Under the pieces are notes generated by a model. The model was not told where the DNA came from. It did no database searches and worked only from the letters and a program-made list of their open reading frames with translations. A DNA stretch of 64,000 nt from Ophioderma brevispina (taxonomy: Eukaryota; Echinodermata; Ophiuroidea; Amphilepidida; Ophiodermatidae), in assembly GCA_023653785.1 (NCBI GenBank), contig JAMKCH010088182.1, forward strand, positions 62,001 to 126,000. The letters are read 5' to 3'. Shown piece after piece: positions 21,377 to 33,557 of this stretch. Both the position numbers and the translations under genes were made by a program. Within the stretch, counting starts at the first letter, position 1; each line of letters starts with the position of its first letter.

Positions 21377-24300
21377 ATCATTGAAAATCATTGAAAAAAT
21401 CATTGAAATAGTTATTAAATATCTTCAAGGTCACAACGGAGTAAAAATATTAATGCAGTGGATTGTTTTAAAAATGGTGTCAAATTGTTCGTTTAGATGT
21501 ACATAACATACACATTAGCTACATTGTCTATGATATTTTGAAAACTGGCCAGACTCTTTTGGACCTATCGGAGGGATAAGCCAAAAGTCTGAAAGTCACA
21601 TATTGTGACCAGTTTAACAAGCTCGGACCATTTTGTAAGTTTTACCCCGTGTGACATTGAACAGTTAGCATTGAACAGTGTACTAAAAGTATTGGTCATA
21701 GAAGGGAAAAACTCTACCTTTGTTATAGGTTAGAAATAGTTGAATAAATGGTTTATATTTTAAACCATTTTATTGAACACTTTTAATATTTACCTCTGTA
21801 CAAAATTTGTCCTTAATTTCCACACTTAGAGATTTTCTTAGAATTTTACTCACTTATTCCTGATATCAAATACTACCAAAAGCAGGTATAAAACCTTTTG
21901 TTGGGATTTTTTGGGCCAAAACATAAATTCCCCCGTCTACAATGCCAATTTGCAGCTATGCACTGGAGTAGTAAAATTTCATGTAGGCTATAATACTGGG
22001 ATTTTTTACACAGTTGTAATGAAACTAATACTGAAAATATTAATTCCCTTTTTTTTAAAGAAAAAACATAAATGCCCTTCGGAAGAAATTTGTCATATTT
22101 CTAGTGTATGTTTTTTTTTTGTTCCGATATTGTGCTATACTTATTATCGAAAGGAAGGGTCTTCAACGTTATTAACGCTGTAAGTAGCATTGTATCAGTA
22201 CCAATAAACTTGTTAACTGCCTATAGGTAATATTTTTTAGAAAGCTTGTTAAAACTATAGTTGGGTTAAAAGTCTTAAGGTCACTGCGTAAGTCAAGGCG
22301 CTCTCCGGGCGCTACTCTGCTAAAGCAATTTTAGCCACTAGGTACACAACAGCATTACCCAACAGTGGGTGGCACGGATTGGATGTGGGTGATTAAGCTC
22401 GTTTTTAAAGGGTACGTGTCTTGCTCCTCCACAGGGTGCCAAGAATGCGATATTGTAAACATCGTTCTTTGATATTGCTTGGCATTTTATTTTTTCTGGG
22501 TGGCATTTTAATAGCTTAGGGTCACAATCACATAAGGGTTTATCAAAGGTGTAAATACAGACAAGCTGTGGGTAAAATAAGGTCATTGATGGGGTTGATT
22601 AGGCTTATAGTATTCTATTTGCAGCCAATTTTAGAGTGGTGGTTATTTTCCTAGGAAAGATTTCCCTAGAAAGATAAAGAACCCAATTGCGCTTAAAGGT
22701 ATAACAAGATATTTTTACATATCGCGTTCCCTAAAAACTAAAATGACGTAAAGTTTCATGGTATCATTCCATTTTGTGATTACAAAATATTATTTTATCT
22801 ATGTTTCATAACAGATTCTTAACAGAGAAATTACTCATTTCATCATGCATGAAAAAAAAATGAAATTCCCCTAGTCCTCTACTGATTATGCAATTGGTTT
22901 ACCGATGTTTCTAGAAAAGCTACTATAAATAGCCTGTGATTCTCCCCTATGTCATTTGTGTGTGATCCAATTGCCAGTGTTAGGCTATGTTTATGCATGG
23001 TGATGTTGTAATTGCTATTTATAGGTATTGGGAAATACTAGTTGTGAAATATTATGTAATTTAAACGTTTGCCAGTAGAATTGATCACCAGTGATGGTAG
23101 ATCGGTGCAGGATCAATTAATATTATAGATGTCACAGGAGCTTAAAAAGTACATTTATCTGCTGTCATCTTTCAAGCCCAAAGAGCTTCAGTGTTGGAAT
23201 CAAAAAGGATTCCGGTTTTTGTGACAGACGGACATTTTCGTGGATAAATCTGGTTTATTAGTGCTGCTGAAATTTTATGTCGTCAAGGCAAATGCTGGAC
23301 AAAGATATTTTCAGGAAGAAGATTCCCATAGATTATATATCGTGAATTTACATGCCTTTGCATGCGGTCATGTTGGAGTCCTCACTGTGAGGACGTATCA
23401 TCGTTGAACTGCAACGCTTCTTTTAATTCTGGACATTAGTTGCCACTTCAAAGTGGGCACTTGTGCAAGATTGTAACTTTTAAGGACATTTGTGTGTGCA
23501 TAATTGCCATTGTAAATGTGCTTTGAACATTTCAAATTCTTGAACATATCAATTTGATAAAAATCATAATATATCAGTGTCATTTTATAAAATTCAGATG
23601 ATTTGTGCATAAGGTTCATTTTCATTTGTTGAAGATTAAAGGGTATTTCTGACCTTGGCGTCATGGATTCCGGGAACCAAACTGACATTCCCATACGAAC
23701 GACCAATGTATGGAATCATGCATCAAAATTTTCGAAAGAAAATATCGTCCATCCGCAGATCTTCCTAAAAACATTCCTCATTGGAATTTTTTAATACCTC
23801 GACTAACTATATCGAGTAGTGCAATTTATTCACATGTTATTTGCACCCCTGTTGAGAGCTCTCTTTGGCTAAGCTTCAAATCTATCTTCCTTTCTTCCTC
23901 CAATCTGTGTATACTATTAAATGCGTCTTTCGTCCTTGTGTACTGGCAGAGTTGTGTAAACATTGTCTTTCTTTTTGCTTACAATATCAATACATACCCA
24001 TTCAATTTCCGTTATTCCTGCATACATTCTCTTCATATTCTGATATTACATACAGCCATTTACTTTGGGTTTTCGTATTTCCAGGGGATTTATCCGTTTG
24101 CATTTTCTTATACATTAAAAAAATTAGGTGGATTGAATACATTTAATATATTCATAATATCATTTTCTCTATATTCTTTAATTTTGAGGGTTAATTTGAA
24201 ATTTACAACACATATTGTAAAGTTACGTAATTTTGCCAATAGGGAAAAGCAGTCATGGCAATATCTGAGATGACTATACCTATAGAGGGATAGGAAGTAC

Positions 24301-26077
24301 ACACAAACTCACCGTCCAGGTGTGCCTCGGCCTGATTTAAAAAAAAGTAAATTAACAATTTTAAGGGAAAAAAGAACTTATAAATACATCGAAGAAAATA
24401 ATCAACTTTTGAAGTTTTATCATCAATTTTGTAGGACTAGTTTGAAGACAAAAGTAGGTGTACATGTTTCCGAATTTTAGGCAACCTTCAAAATATTGTT
24501 CATTTTGGAATAGTAACTGCTAATTTATAGCTTCGATTTTAGAAGTTTCTGTGCTTCATAGAAAAAAATGTGTAAAACAGCATGAGGAATATAGTAATCA
24601 ATAAGTATACACAAATCTATCATTATAAAATGTAGTTTGAGCACAAAGTTTTGCCGAAAAAATACCTTCACTATGGTACAACGTACCCGAGTTAGGATGT
24701 GCTATCTCAAAAGAGAAGCATTTCTGGCATATAAGACTTTGTGAGATAAAACAAGCCCCCCCCCCCAATTACCAATTAAATAACTTTATCATTTAAAAGT
24801 CAACTCAAAAAGTCAAAGTTTCGAGTTACGTAGTTCTGCCATATTATGTAATGCTGTAGTAATTTCTGACGGCGGCGAGATTTCAAAGACTTTGATATGA
24901 ACTTTGTTGTAGTTCGTGACTGTGATTTATGTCAAAAAATTGTACGTATTTTCCGCGGGTTTAACGTCGCTTTTATCTTACGGAGTTCCTAATTATGAGT
25001 GCGTTTGTGCTTTAAATCAAAAATATATATATAGTATTTTTTACGGGACCAGTTACTGTGAGGCAACCAGAAAATTTGAATTCATACAATTTTGTAGTTT
25101 TTTGTCGAGGTTTCGTACTCGTAAATCTGAGCGCTTTGATTTGAAATTTTGTGACGTAATATCTGAGACACAACCTGTAAAAATACCGGAATGCCCTTGG
25201 CGTCCCTAGTGTAATAGTGTCTTATCTCGAACGATACTCTCTTTCTCATTCTACAGCATCTTAAATTGTATTTCGTATTTTAATGAAATGTTCTTTCCTT
25301 TGTAGTTCAATAGATATCCTCAAACAAAGCTTAATTCTATAGTTGCAGTTATTTCCAATGATTCGGGTGCGTGTTATGAGCAAATGTCTGCTTCACAGTG
25401 CCATATGGGATATTGTATTTTAAGGACAAAAAGTACAAAATCACGATTTTTGGTAAAGACACCTAACCGTTGATTGATGATCTGCAAGCGAAGTCTCACT
25501 GACGAGTGAGTTTGTTTTAAAGACATATCGGATTTGCATTAACTGATAGCGCTAGACACCGGGCAAAGGGTTTGGAAAACTTATTTTATGCATAAACACG
25601 TAGCCGAACGTGTTCAAGAAATTGAATAAGCCGGTAGTAAGGATATCCCAATACGCAATATCACTTTATAATCATCAAAGAACAACAAATACATATCCGA
25701 TAAAAGCTATTTTGCTATTTAATACCCATTTTAAGTCTTTCCGCCTCCTCAGATTGATTAAAAACAAAATTTATCAATGTGTTATTGTCTCAGACTGGTT
25801 GTATTATTCCTTATTAAATTTCCCGTTTGGGTAGGAACCTGTAATTTGATCGTAATTATTCTGAGCATGCTCGTGAAAAATCTTTATCAAAGCAGTTAGC
25901 TCTTTGCAAACCAACAAACAAAACAAATAATGACGTGGATGATTTATGAATTACATTATGTCCATATTTTAAAATGAAATATCTGTTTCTCGAGGTTATT
26001 TCCTGATTTATTTTACTTGTAAAAGAATTATGGCAAAATTTACAATCAATTTTTATCATCACGACTTATATAATTCC
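21377..26077. other. Anonymous AT-rich sequence
   Basis: About 4.7 kb without a recognisable gene. The longest frame, 23,710-24,273 plus (187 codons), is rich in Phe, Ile, Leu and Ser and reads like chance AT-rich ORF. A 97-codon frame lies at 24,916-25,209. A C-run is at 24,757-24,767. No tRNA, rRNA or repeat family recognised. Confidence 0.45.
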
Positions 26078-26347
26078 ACTTTATAAATTGCATGACAAAT
26101 TAATGGATGACAAAATTGTTGTTAATTTGTCATTTCTAGTACATTACAAATTACGTGATAGACTAATTGACAAATGATGCATTCATAATTTGTCATGTTG
26201 ATGGACACGACTAATTTAATAACAAACTATAAATTCATAATTCGGCATTTAATTTGTCGTACACTGACATTTCTTTTTTTAATGCACAAGCAATGACAAT
26301 TTAACAACGATTTGTCATCCATTAATTTATCATGCAATTTAAAAAGT
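26078..26347. mobile_element. MITE with ~50-bp terminal inverted repeats
   Basis: The left end ACTTTATAAATTGCATGAC continues AAATTAATGGATGACAAA...GTTGTTAATTTGTCATT. The right end in reverse complement is nearly identical (ACTTTTTAAATTGCATGAT...). Total ~270 bp. The interior repeats GACAAATT/AATTTGTC several times. No coding capacity; superfamily unknown. Confidence 0.85.
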
Positions 26348-27119
26348 AAAACAATTATTAGTCATGAAAATATCTGTGATAATAAAAATTAGTTGTAAAT
26401 GTTACAAAATGCTATTTAAACATTATAACAACTTTGCAGGAAGATTTCCTTGAATAATAAAAAATCAGTGGGCATGAATAATTTTAATTTGTCAAATAAG
26501 ACCCTTCTCTTGACAAATTAATATTTTCAAGGTAGCGCTGAAAATTGAAGACTTGTATTTAACATGTTTACATGTTCGTGCTTCATTAACTTCCATCAAG
26601 ATATAGTAAATGCCACCAAAATATCTCCTTCACACAATTTTAAACTAATGTGTTTCACACCAATATTGTAAACACATGACATCAAATAGGGTAGTGCAGG
26701 TTTATTACACTTCCACATTTTCAATATGTATGATGATATTTACGGCCTCAAAAGTTCATCTCCTTATTTTAACAAGTTTGCATGCTAACCCGCTCTTGTG
26801 TGTGTCGTCGCTTAATCCAAAAAAACGCCGCAATTACATTGAGTTAGGAGTGTCATAATCAGAATGATTTGAAGATCCAGTTAAAGCTCTTAGAGAAGAT
26901 GATGTGCAATCGACCAAAAGTTTGGTGCTTGACCATGGGAAACAGTAAAATAATAAATAATGAAAACTCATGAATATTATTTGGTGATATGGATGGACGA
27001 ATTAAGTACATGTATATTGAGGGTCATTTATATTGTGTAGTGTAGAGTTAATGGCGACGAATCTGTGTTTAGGAACGGAGTGTCCATTTCTCTTTCGATT
27101 TTGCTTATGAGGATAATTT
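26348..27119. other. Anonymous AT-rich sequence
   Basis: Contains stray AATTTGTC/GACAAATTAA words (26,488-26,525) related to the adjacent MITE; otherwise nothing recognised. Confidence 0.45.
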
Positions 27120-27325
27120 CACCTCCTCTCCAGCGAGCCTGCTACCTACCAACACTGAGAAATGCCGGTACCCAGTTATACATGGGTAGAGCGGAGTAGT
27201 AACACGCCTTACTCTAGGGAGCAACACATTGGGGCTCGAACTCACAACCTTTGGGTGTGGGTCGGGCGCTTTATCCACCGAAACAAATGTGGCCCTACCA
27301 TGCCGGATAGACACTTCAACCAAGT
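27120..27325 (-). mobile_element. tRNA-derived SINE
   Basis: On the minus strand a tRNA-like head is visible. GGTGGATAAAGCGCCCGA (27,263-27,280) resembles a pol III A box. GTGAGTTCGAGCCCC (27,231-27,245) is a good B box at normal tRNA spacing. A non-tRNA body follows (TGTTGCTCCCTAGAG...TGGGTACCGGCATTTCTC) to about 27,120. It does not fold as an intact tRNA. Non-autonomous, presumably mobilised by a LINE partner that I cannot identify. Confidence 0.75.
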
Positions 27326-29397
27326 TTTGGACTATGGCCATGATATATATCGAGAAAAATCTACAAAGGAGAAAATAGGAGCTCAAGTCTAGAAACGCCG
27401 AATTTTGCTATCATTTACGCCGAATCTATGCAAATTAGTTATTATTGTCAGGTTTGTGAAGAATAGATTCAAACCTAAATGAAAAAAAAAAAAACTTTGA
27501 TACCTTTAGCGTGTAATGAATTTTAAAAGAAATACTGTTAAAATCATAGGTTGAAAAACAAAGAAAGTTGGCATTCACTATGAGAACCTGAAACTGATGC
27601 TAATCTTTGAACGCAATATGCGATTTGCGTAGAATAAAAAAGCATGTGAAAACTGAAGAACATTTTTTTTTAAGATCATACAAATTCCTGAAAGTGTTTT
27701 GTAATATCAACATTAATCCCCAGTTCATTGCGCATCAATATTAAGCATCTTCTCTACCGATTTTCCGTTTCGATACCGATGCACCGTTACACTATAACGC
27801 CTATAAAAGCTACCAAATGACGTTTCCATTCTTTGTGCTCATATACGGCTAGGCTTACATTAATAATCCTGACGAACAGGGTTTTTTTGGTTGCCATCTG
27901 ATCTTCAATGAGAAATTCTAGTACGGCCCATACTTACACCGGACTGGACTTTAATGCAAACCGTGTAGTATGGTATCTTAGTTTTTGGTTCCGAATTTGC
28001 TCTAAGCTAAACAGTGATATAGAGTGGTTGAAGTTTAACATGATGCCCATGCATATTTACGTAGACGTTTCCGCTGAACCTTTTTTACTCAGAACAGGTT
28101 TGAGTTGTTATGCTCGTGATAAAAGTTCCGTGCAAATTATACCAGCACACCCTAATAAATATTTGCCGTCACTGAGACACATCGGAATGATTTTGTTTTA
28201 TACTATCACCATACTATCATCCTTTATCCTGTCAATTATCGCTTAATAGCGATCCTGTTTTACAAGAATTTTCATCGGGCATTTATCTTAAGAATTCCTG
28301 TTTTTTGTGATTAGGCAGATACTTCAATTATGTCTGGACGTCGGTTAAAAAACCTCTGTGATCTAACTTACAATTTACTGTAAAAGAATACAATTACATT
28401 ATTTTCTATCCAGAATGTTTAAAAACTTGCGAAGTAGTAATTTGTATATCTTGATATTGCCGGACACTCACAACACACACAGAACGAATGAGTAAATACT
28501 GCATATGTGCGTCTATAGGCAACATGAGAGTGTTTCCTAACATGTGAGGAAACCGTAAATATGTCATGAAGACATGGCGGAGTGTCGTTGCATCTATAAT
28601 GCCAGAGCTACGTACACATTTCACTTTAGAATATTGAAAATCAACAACGTAAACTACAACATAAGTTTGTTGGTAACAGAGCAGTTTAAATGAAAAGGGC
28701 GGTAAAAAGCCCTGAAACTACAACCGTGGTGAAACACATTAGCAGCCTTGTCATCTAGCCGGAAAGCAAAGATATCTTGTGAGCCCACGGGGTGACATAC
28801 AACAGCTTCCTGAAATGAATACATTGCCGGCTCCTACCAAATGCCCCATTCTATCGTTGATTTCAACACCTGCCAACTCGGGGGCCTTGGAGTAGCCAAA
28901 CATATTTGTACAATTTTTCGACCTGAGATGAATGTTTAATGACTAAATAGTGTGATGCAGGCCTGTATGCATTGCTGGACAGTTGCTTTTTATTTAATCC
29001 CGCGATGGACATTGTTTCTTAAAGAGAAATATGTATACATCCCGTGAGCCTGTCGTATTTGATTTTGGGGAACAATTGAGTGAATTTCACATTTTCATCA
29101 AAATTGCCACATAGATATTTTTTAATCTGAAGAGTATAGAGGTGGTATGAGTATACTTTGGGTTTGGGTGATATTCTGGACGCTTATTGAGTACATGTAT
29201 GTTAATAATTTATTAGACATCGGCTACGCCATGACATCGGGCCCCATTTTCTTAGATATCTACAAATATTTTTTCAGCATATTTATGAGACCCTAAATTT
29301 CTTCCGGCCCCGGTGAGAAAGCACTATTGTCTGTCATTATTATATTTCCTTAATTTTTACAAAGTCTTGCATTACTTCACCTCAGCGTGGGTTGCTT
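27326..29397. other. Anonymous sequence
   Basis: No gene recognised. A 112-codon frame at 27,908-28,246 has a hydrophobic C-terminal end but no known family features. An A-run is at 27,482-27,493. Confidence 0.45.
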
Positions 29398-29732
29398 GAA
29401 GGCACTATCAGTGATTTGCTAAATCAGAAAATCGAAAAAATCATAAAAAATCAGATTTTTGCATGTCTGTGGCAAGTACAGGTATTCTAACATACCCTGC
29501 AAATGATAAGACCAGAAGCAACCTAATTAAGGACAAATCGAATATTTAAGTCATTGCTGTCCGTACGTACACTTACTACAACACGTAAGTGAATGGAGAT
29601 GCATATCTTTGAACACTGCCCTTTTCTTCTTTTTCTGTCAATTTTTCAGTTGGGAAAAAGTAACTTATGAGAATTCTAAAGTCTTATCCTTCACTTTTAA
29701 GTTATTCCGGCAAATCACTGATAGTGTCTTTA
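29398..29732. mobile_element. MITE family B, complete copy
   Basis: The left end GAAGGCACTATCAGTGATTTGC is mirrored by GCAAATCACTGATAGTGTCTTTA at the right (29,710-29,732). Length ~335 bp with a non-coding interior. The same ends occur at 63,291-63,656 and as a fragment at 3,008. Confidence 0.85.
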
Positions 29733-31268
29733 ACTATTGTTTTGGCAAATATTTCAATCTAGTATAATTAACTGTTAACATTAAAAATAAATGCACGGTT
29801 CCAAATTAGGGATACCTAAAGGAAAACGCAGTTGTTGTTGTAATTGTTGCTGGTGTTATTGTCTTAGGTATAATAGCCTAGCCTAACACACCTTAATGCA
29901 AAAATATAGTTCAAATATCCGGCAGTACCATGTTACTTTAAATCTTAAAATCTATAACATTCTCCAACAGCTTTCAAGGTCTCCGTGATCGAAGAACAAG
30001 CACCTGCCATTCAAATATTAATAAAACAAACTCTTCGAGAAACCGAAGGTAAATTCATATGATAGCTTTTATAGAGTCTGTTAATGATTTAACTACCATA
30101 TTGACTTTCGGGGAAAATGCGTGAAGGGACCGTGGCACGAACGTAGGGAATTCGCGGATTAGAACATTACGTTGGCGGTTGTTGTAGTTGTAGAGACCGG
30201 CCAACACATATGTCGGTGTTCCCCAACACGTGTGGAAAAACCAACATGGCACTGACTGCCAGAACCCCGCCAAGAGTTTGGACATGAACTCCAAGTGAAC
30301 TGAGAGGAATTCGATTTCAAAAAGGACAAATGAGTAGAAATTCCTACTGAATCGGATAGAGTATTCTTAGGATACTCCTAACCACCATTTCAAAACCGAG
30401 CCGGTACGACGGATTATCAGTAGAATGTCAATCACCTTGATTTCTTGACATATCCTGTGAATCCATTTTATGGCAGTTGTCCTAGTTTATATAAGATAAA
30501 TTACTATTATTTTAAAAAAAGTACAGTACGTTACTCTTTTCTCTAATAAGAAAAGATTAAATTCTGATCATATGGCGAAATGAAAGCAAGTTGAATTTGT
30601 ATCAGATACGCTTAATTAGGAGACAAGGATCAAATTGCTTTGTTATATTCCTTTTAAGATGAAAAATTAGTACAACATCGTAAGAAATCCCCTTGCACCT
30701 CCTAGATTATTCTCTTGCCCACCAGATAGACAGAGGTAATCCATATGATATAAATGTCCAAGAATTCAGACATATTAAAGGCTGGCTCAGAGATTTCCCG
30801 AGGATGGCGCCCTCAATTTTGTAACAAATCGTGGTTGGGCATAATTCATATTGTGCGTCTGCACACTAATCACTTTGCGAAATAGCTAAGCTCAATCGCG
30901 CCCTTCATATAGAAAATCACAACTTTGTTAAACAAAATCCGGATCCGGATTTTTTTATTATACATGTATACCGTCCTATGGTACTATTATATAACATCGA
31001 GAGGATCACTGCATGAAAACGCAAAATCCGATTCAACTCAAACCTTGGAATTGAGAAGTTTAGGCGACTATTTGTAATTAATACAAAAAACCCTTATATT
31101 TCGAAATCTCTAAGTCAGACTTTAATTAAACATATGGCATCGTGCACAGAATCATTTTACACAATTGGTTTCATCTATGACTTGCTTTTGACATTGAAAT
31201 ACCGGAATAAATTCGGATCAGAACTACTTCAAGCTACGAATGCAACTGGATTACTTGGGGACGGTTAC
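29733..31268. other. Anonymous sequence
   Basis: No gene, RNA or repeat recognised. A 79-codon minus-strand frame at 30,055-30,294 matches nothing known to me. Confidence 0.45.
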
Positions 31269-31836
31269 TTAAAGCGGACATAATGGCCTAAAAAATATTG
31301 AGAGACATAATGAAAAGCCCTTACTGAAATCACTCTTCCACAATTTTGAAAACAATTTGGATGTTTACATTCTGTAAAAACAGTAAAAACAGGAAGAGTT
31401 CCATAGGGGCAGGGACAGTTCGTGGCAATTTCGGGAAGAGAACACCAAGTGTTCACATCCCTGACAGAATTTACAGTGTATCTAGCATGTTTTGTGACAC
31501 AATTCAAAGCATTCAGACCAGGATCCAGGCATTGTACTGTAAGATATTGATCTGGCAAGTGAAAGATGGATTAGCCGGGATTAGCACATATACAATAGCA
31601 ATGGTCTGTGAGCTGATGACAGCGTGCTTTTCAAGTTTGGTAAATGCGGGCAGTAATGTCAGCATCCTTTTTCCATAAATTGCCACGAACTGCCACCTCC
31701 CCTCTGGAACTTTTCCTGTTTTTACTGTTTTTACAGAATGTAAACATCCAAATTGTTTTCAAACTTGTGGAAGTGATTTCAGTAAGGGTCCTTTTCATTA
31801 TGTCTGAATATTTTTTATGCCATTATGTTGCTTTAA
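31269..31836. mobile_element. Inverted duplication with ~160-bp arms
   Basis: The left arm 31,269-31,431 and right arm 31,677-31,836 are reverse complements with high identity. Shared words include AATTTGGATGTTTACATTC, TAAAAACAGTAAAAACAGG, CAGTTCGTGGCAATT and CCCTTACTGAAATCAC. The spacer is ~245 bp. Frames on opposite strands of the two arms encode the same peptide only because the DNA is inverted. Probably a fold-back transposon or a large MITE. Confidence 0.9.
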
Positions 31837-33519
31837 TTATAACAAACTGATTTATTTTCAGACTCTGCTTTCTGAAAAACACTTCAAAATAAAAGCCAAT
31901 AGTTCAATCCGCTTTGTTTTGAGAGCGAAACGTGATTTTGCGAGTCCCATAGAATACTCTGTAAAATTGATTATTAGTCTCCGAACCAAATGGAATACAT
32001 TATCCAGTCATACAATTAATATTATTCGACAAAGGAGTACATTGCACTCCTAACTTTCCAATCAAATATCCTTTGGCCCTAAGATTTCACAGGGTAAATG
32101 AGAAAAAAAATAGTAGCTTTCTTTTGATACCAAACTTTTGACCACTTCCGGTAAAATATGGGGCTTTTAGCGATCGAGCCATGGCCCTTTAAGATACTCC
32201 CATACATTTCGTGGATTAAAGACAATGTTGAAATATGTAACATTCGATGCTATCCTCACGTACTTCTTCCTCAATCACATATTAATTGCCATGAATGAAG
32301 ATCATACTTGCATTCTATTCATAGAAAAATGGACTTTGTTAACCTGTCAGGCTGTGAGTGAAATAAAAGCGTATATATTTATTTGATAAACAACAACAAG
32401 TAAATTGATTATCTCATTGCTTTCTTTTCCCTGTTTGATAGCGATCACACTCAGGCACTGACATTATTATGACTAGCATTTCTGTTCTTGCAATCGTGCC
32501 GACACGGAGTCATCCTCACTTTCCCCAATAAGCAAAACTATTTTCAAATCTGGGCCAGGGGGCTACACAAATCTTAGTCTCTTTAATTAAGTTGACCCTT
32601 CCCTAAGATATCCACTCCTTTCGATCTCCCACACCTTAACTGGCGGCCATTTGGTAGTATTTTTTCTCAGAGTCGACTTTTTACGTGCACACTAACTGCA
32701 TAATCACACATCATACAAGTTTTGAATATTGGGGGCGGATGCTGCAATTTAATTACCATGTTACACAGACATGCGTCTCGCCACAAATTCGAATGCTATC
32801 GTGGTATGTTACTCGGTGCCATCCACATAGTCAACACAGTAACGCCCTGGGGCTCCATGATGGTTTATAAGACTCGCTCAGTATTTAGAGAGTGAATAAC
32901 GCTATTACTACGGTCACCTTCGTATTTTGTAGGAAGTATTACACTTGAGCAGATAGCCCAAGTTAAGGCCTGAGACTTATCCAATGGATTAAACCTAATG
33001 CATCCAAGAAATAGATGCAGATGACAGAACTCCCGAGATTTCGAGCTAACCTTGATCAGCATTCCCATTCAATGTAACGAAAAAACGTGATTTCACGTTG
33101 TCAATCTTCCATTTTCATAGATATCATATCAACGCGTTCTGATCAGGCAGCCGAATGGGTGCAAACCGTACGTTGAAACATGGCAGTGACTACTGGGAAC
33201 TGAAGGAAAATGCCAACGTTTGAGCCGGAACCACCGGAACACACGAAACAGAAACATGCTTGCATATTGCGCCTCTGAATTGGAAATTGTCAATCATCAG
33301 TTCTCATTATCTCTGTATTTCAGTGTTCTGGCGATTCTCCTCCTTCCACTCTGCGTCTAATAGCACTGTGGTTTCTATTTCATGGAGACGCAAACATCGT
33401 AGAAGTTTTGTACAAACGGCGTTCGGTAGACTCATGCCGTTGATGTCCCCGAAAAGCGGTGTGCAATGGTCAGTGATATACACTACATTTCGTGTAATAC
33501 GTGGTATATTAATTATTAT
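31837..33519. other. Anonymous sequence
   Basis: No recognised gene. A 135-codon plus frame (33,260-33,667) runs into the GA microsatellite and is not convincing. Confidence 0.45.
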
Positions 33520-33557
33520 CAGAGAGAGAGAGAGAGCGAGAGAGAGAGAGAGAGACT
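33520..33557 (+). repeat. (GA)n microsatellite
   Basis: AGAG dinucleotide run with one C interruption. Confidence 0.95.

Noticed and set aside
23710..24273. 187-codon plus-strand frame
   Set aside because: Phe/Ile/Leu/Ser-rich composition typical of AT-rich chance frames; an overlapping 93-codon frame exists in another phase and no domain is visible.
27231..27285. tRNA gene
   Set aside because: A and B boxes are present, but the flanks do not form an acceptor stem and the sequence continues into a SINE body.
31265..31850. Two related frames on opposite strands
   Set aside because: They are the two arms of the inverted duplication, not two genes.
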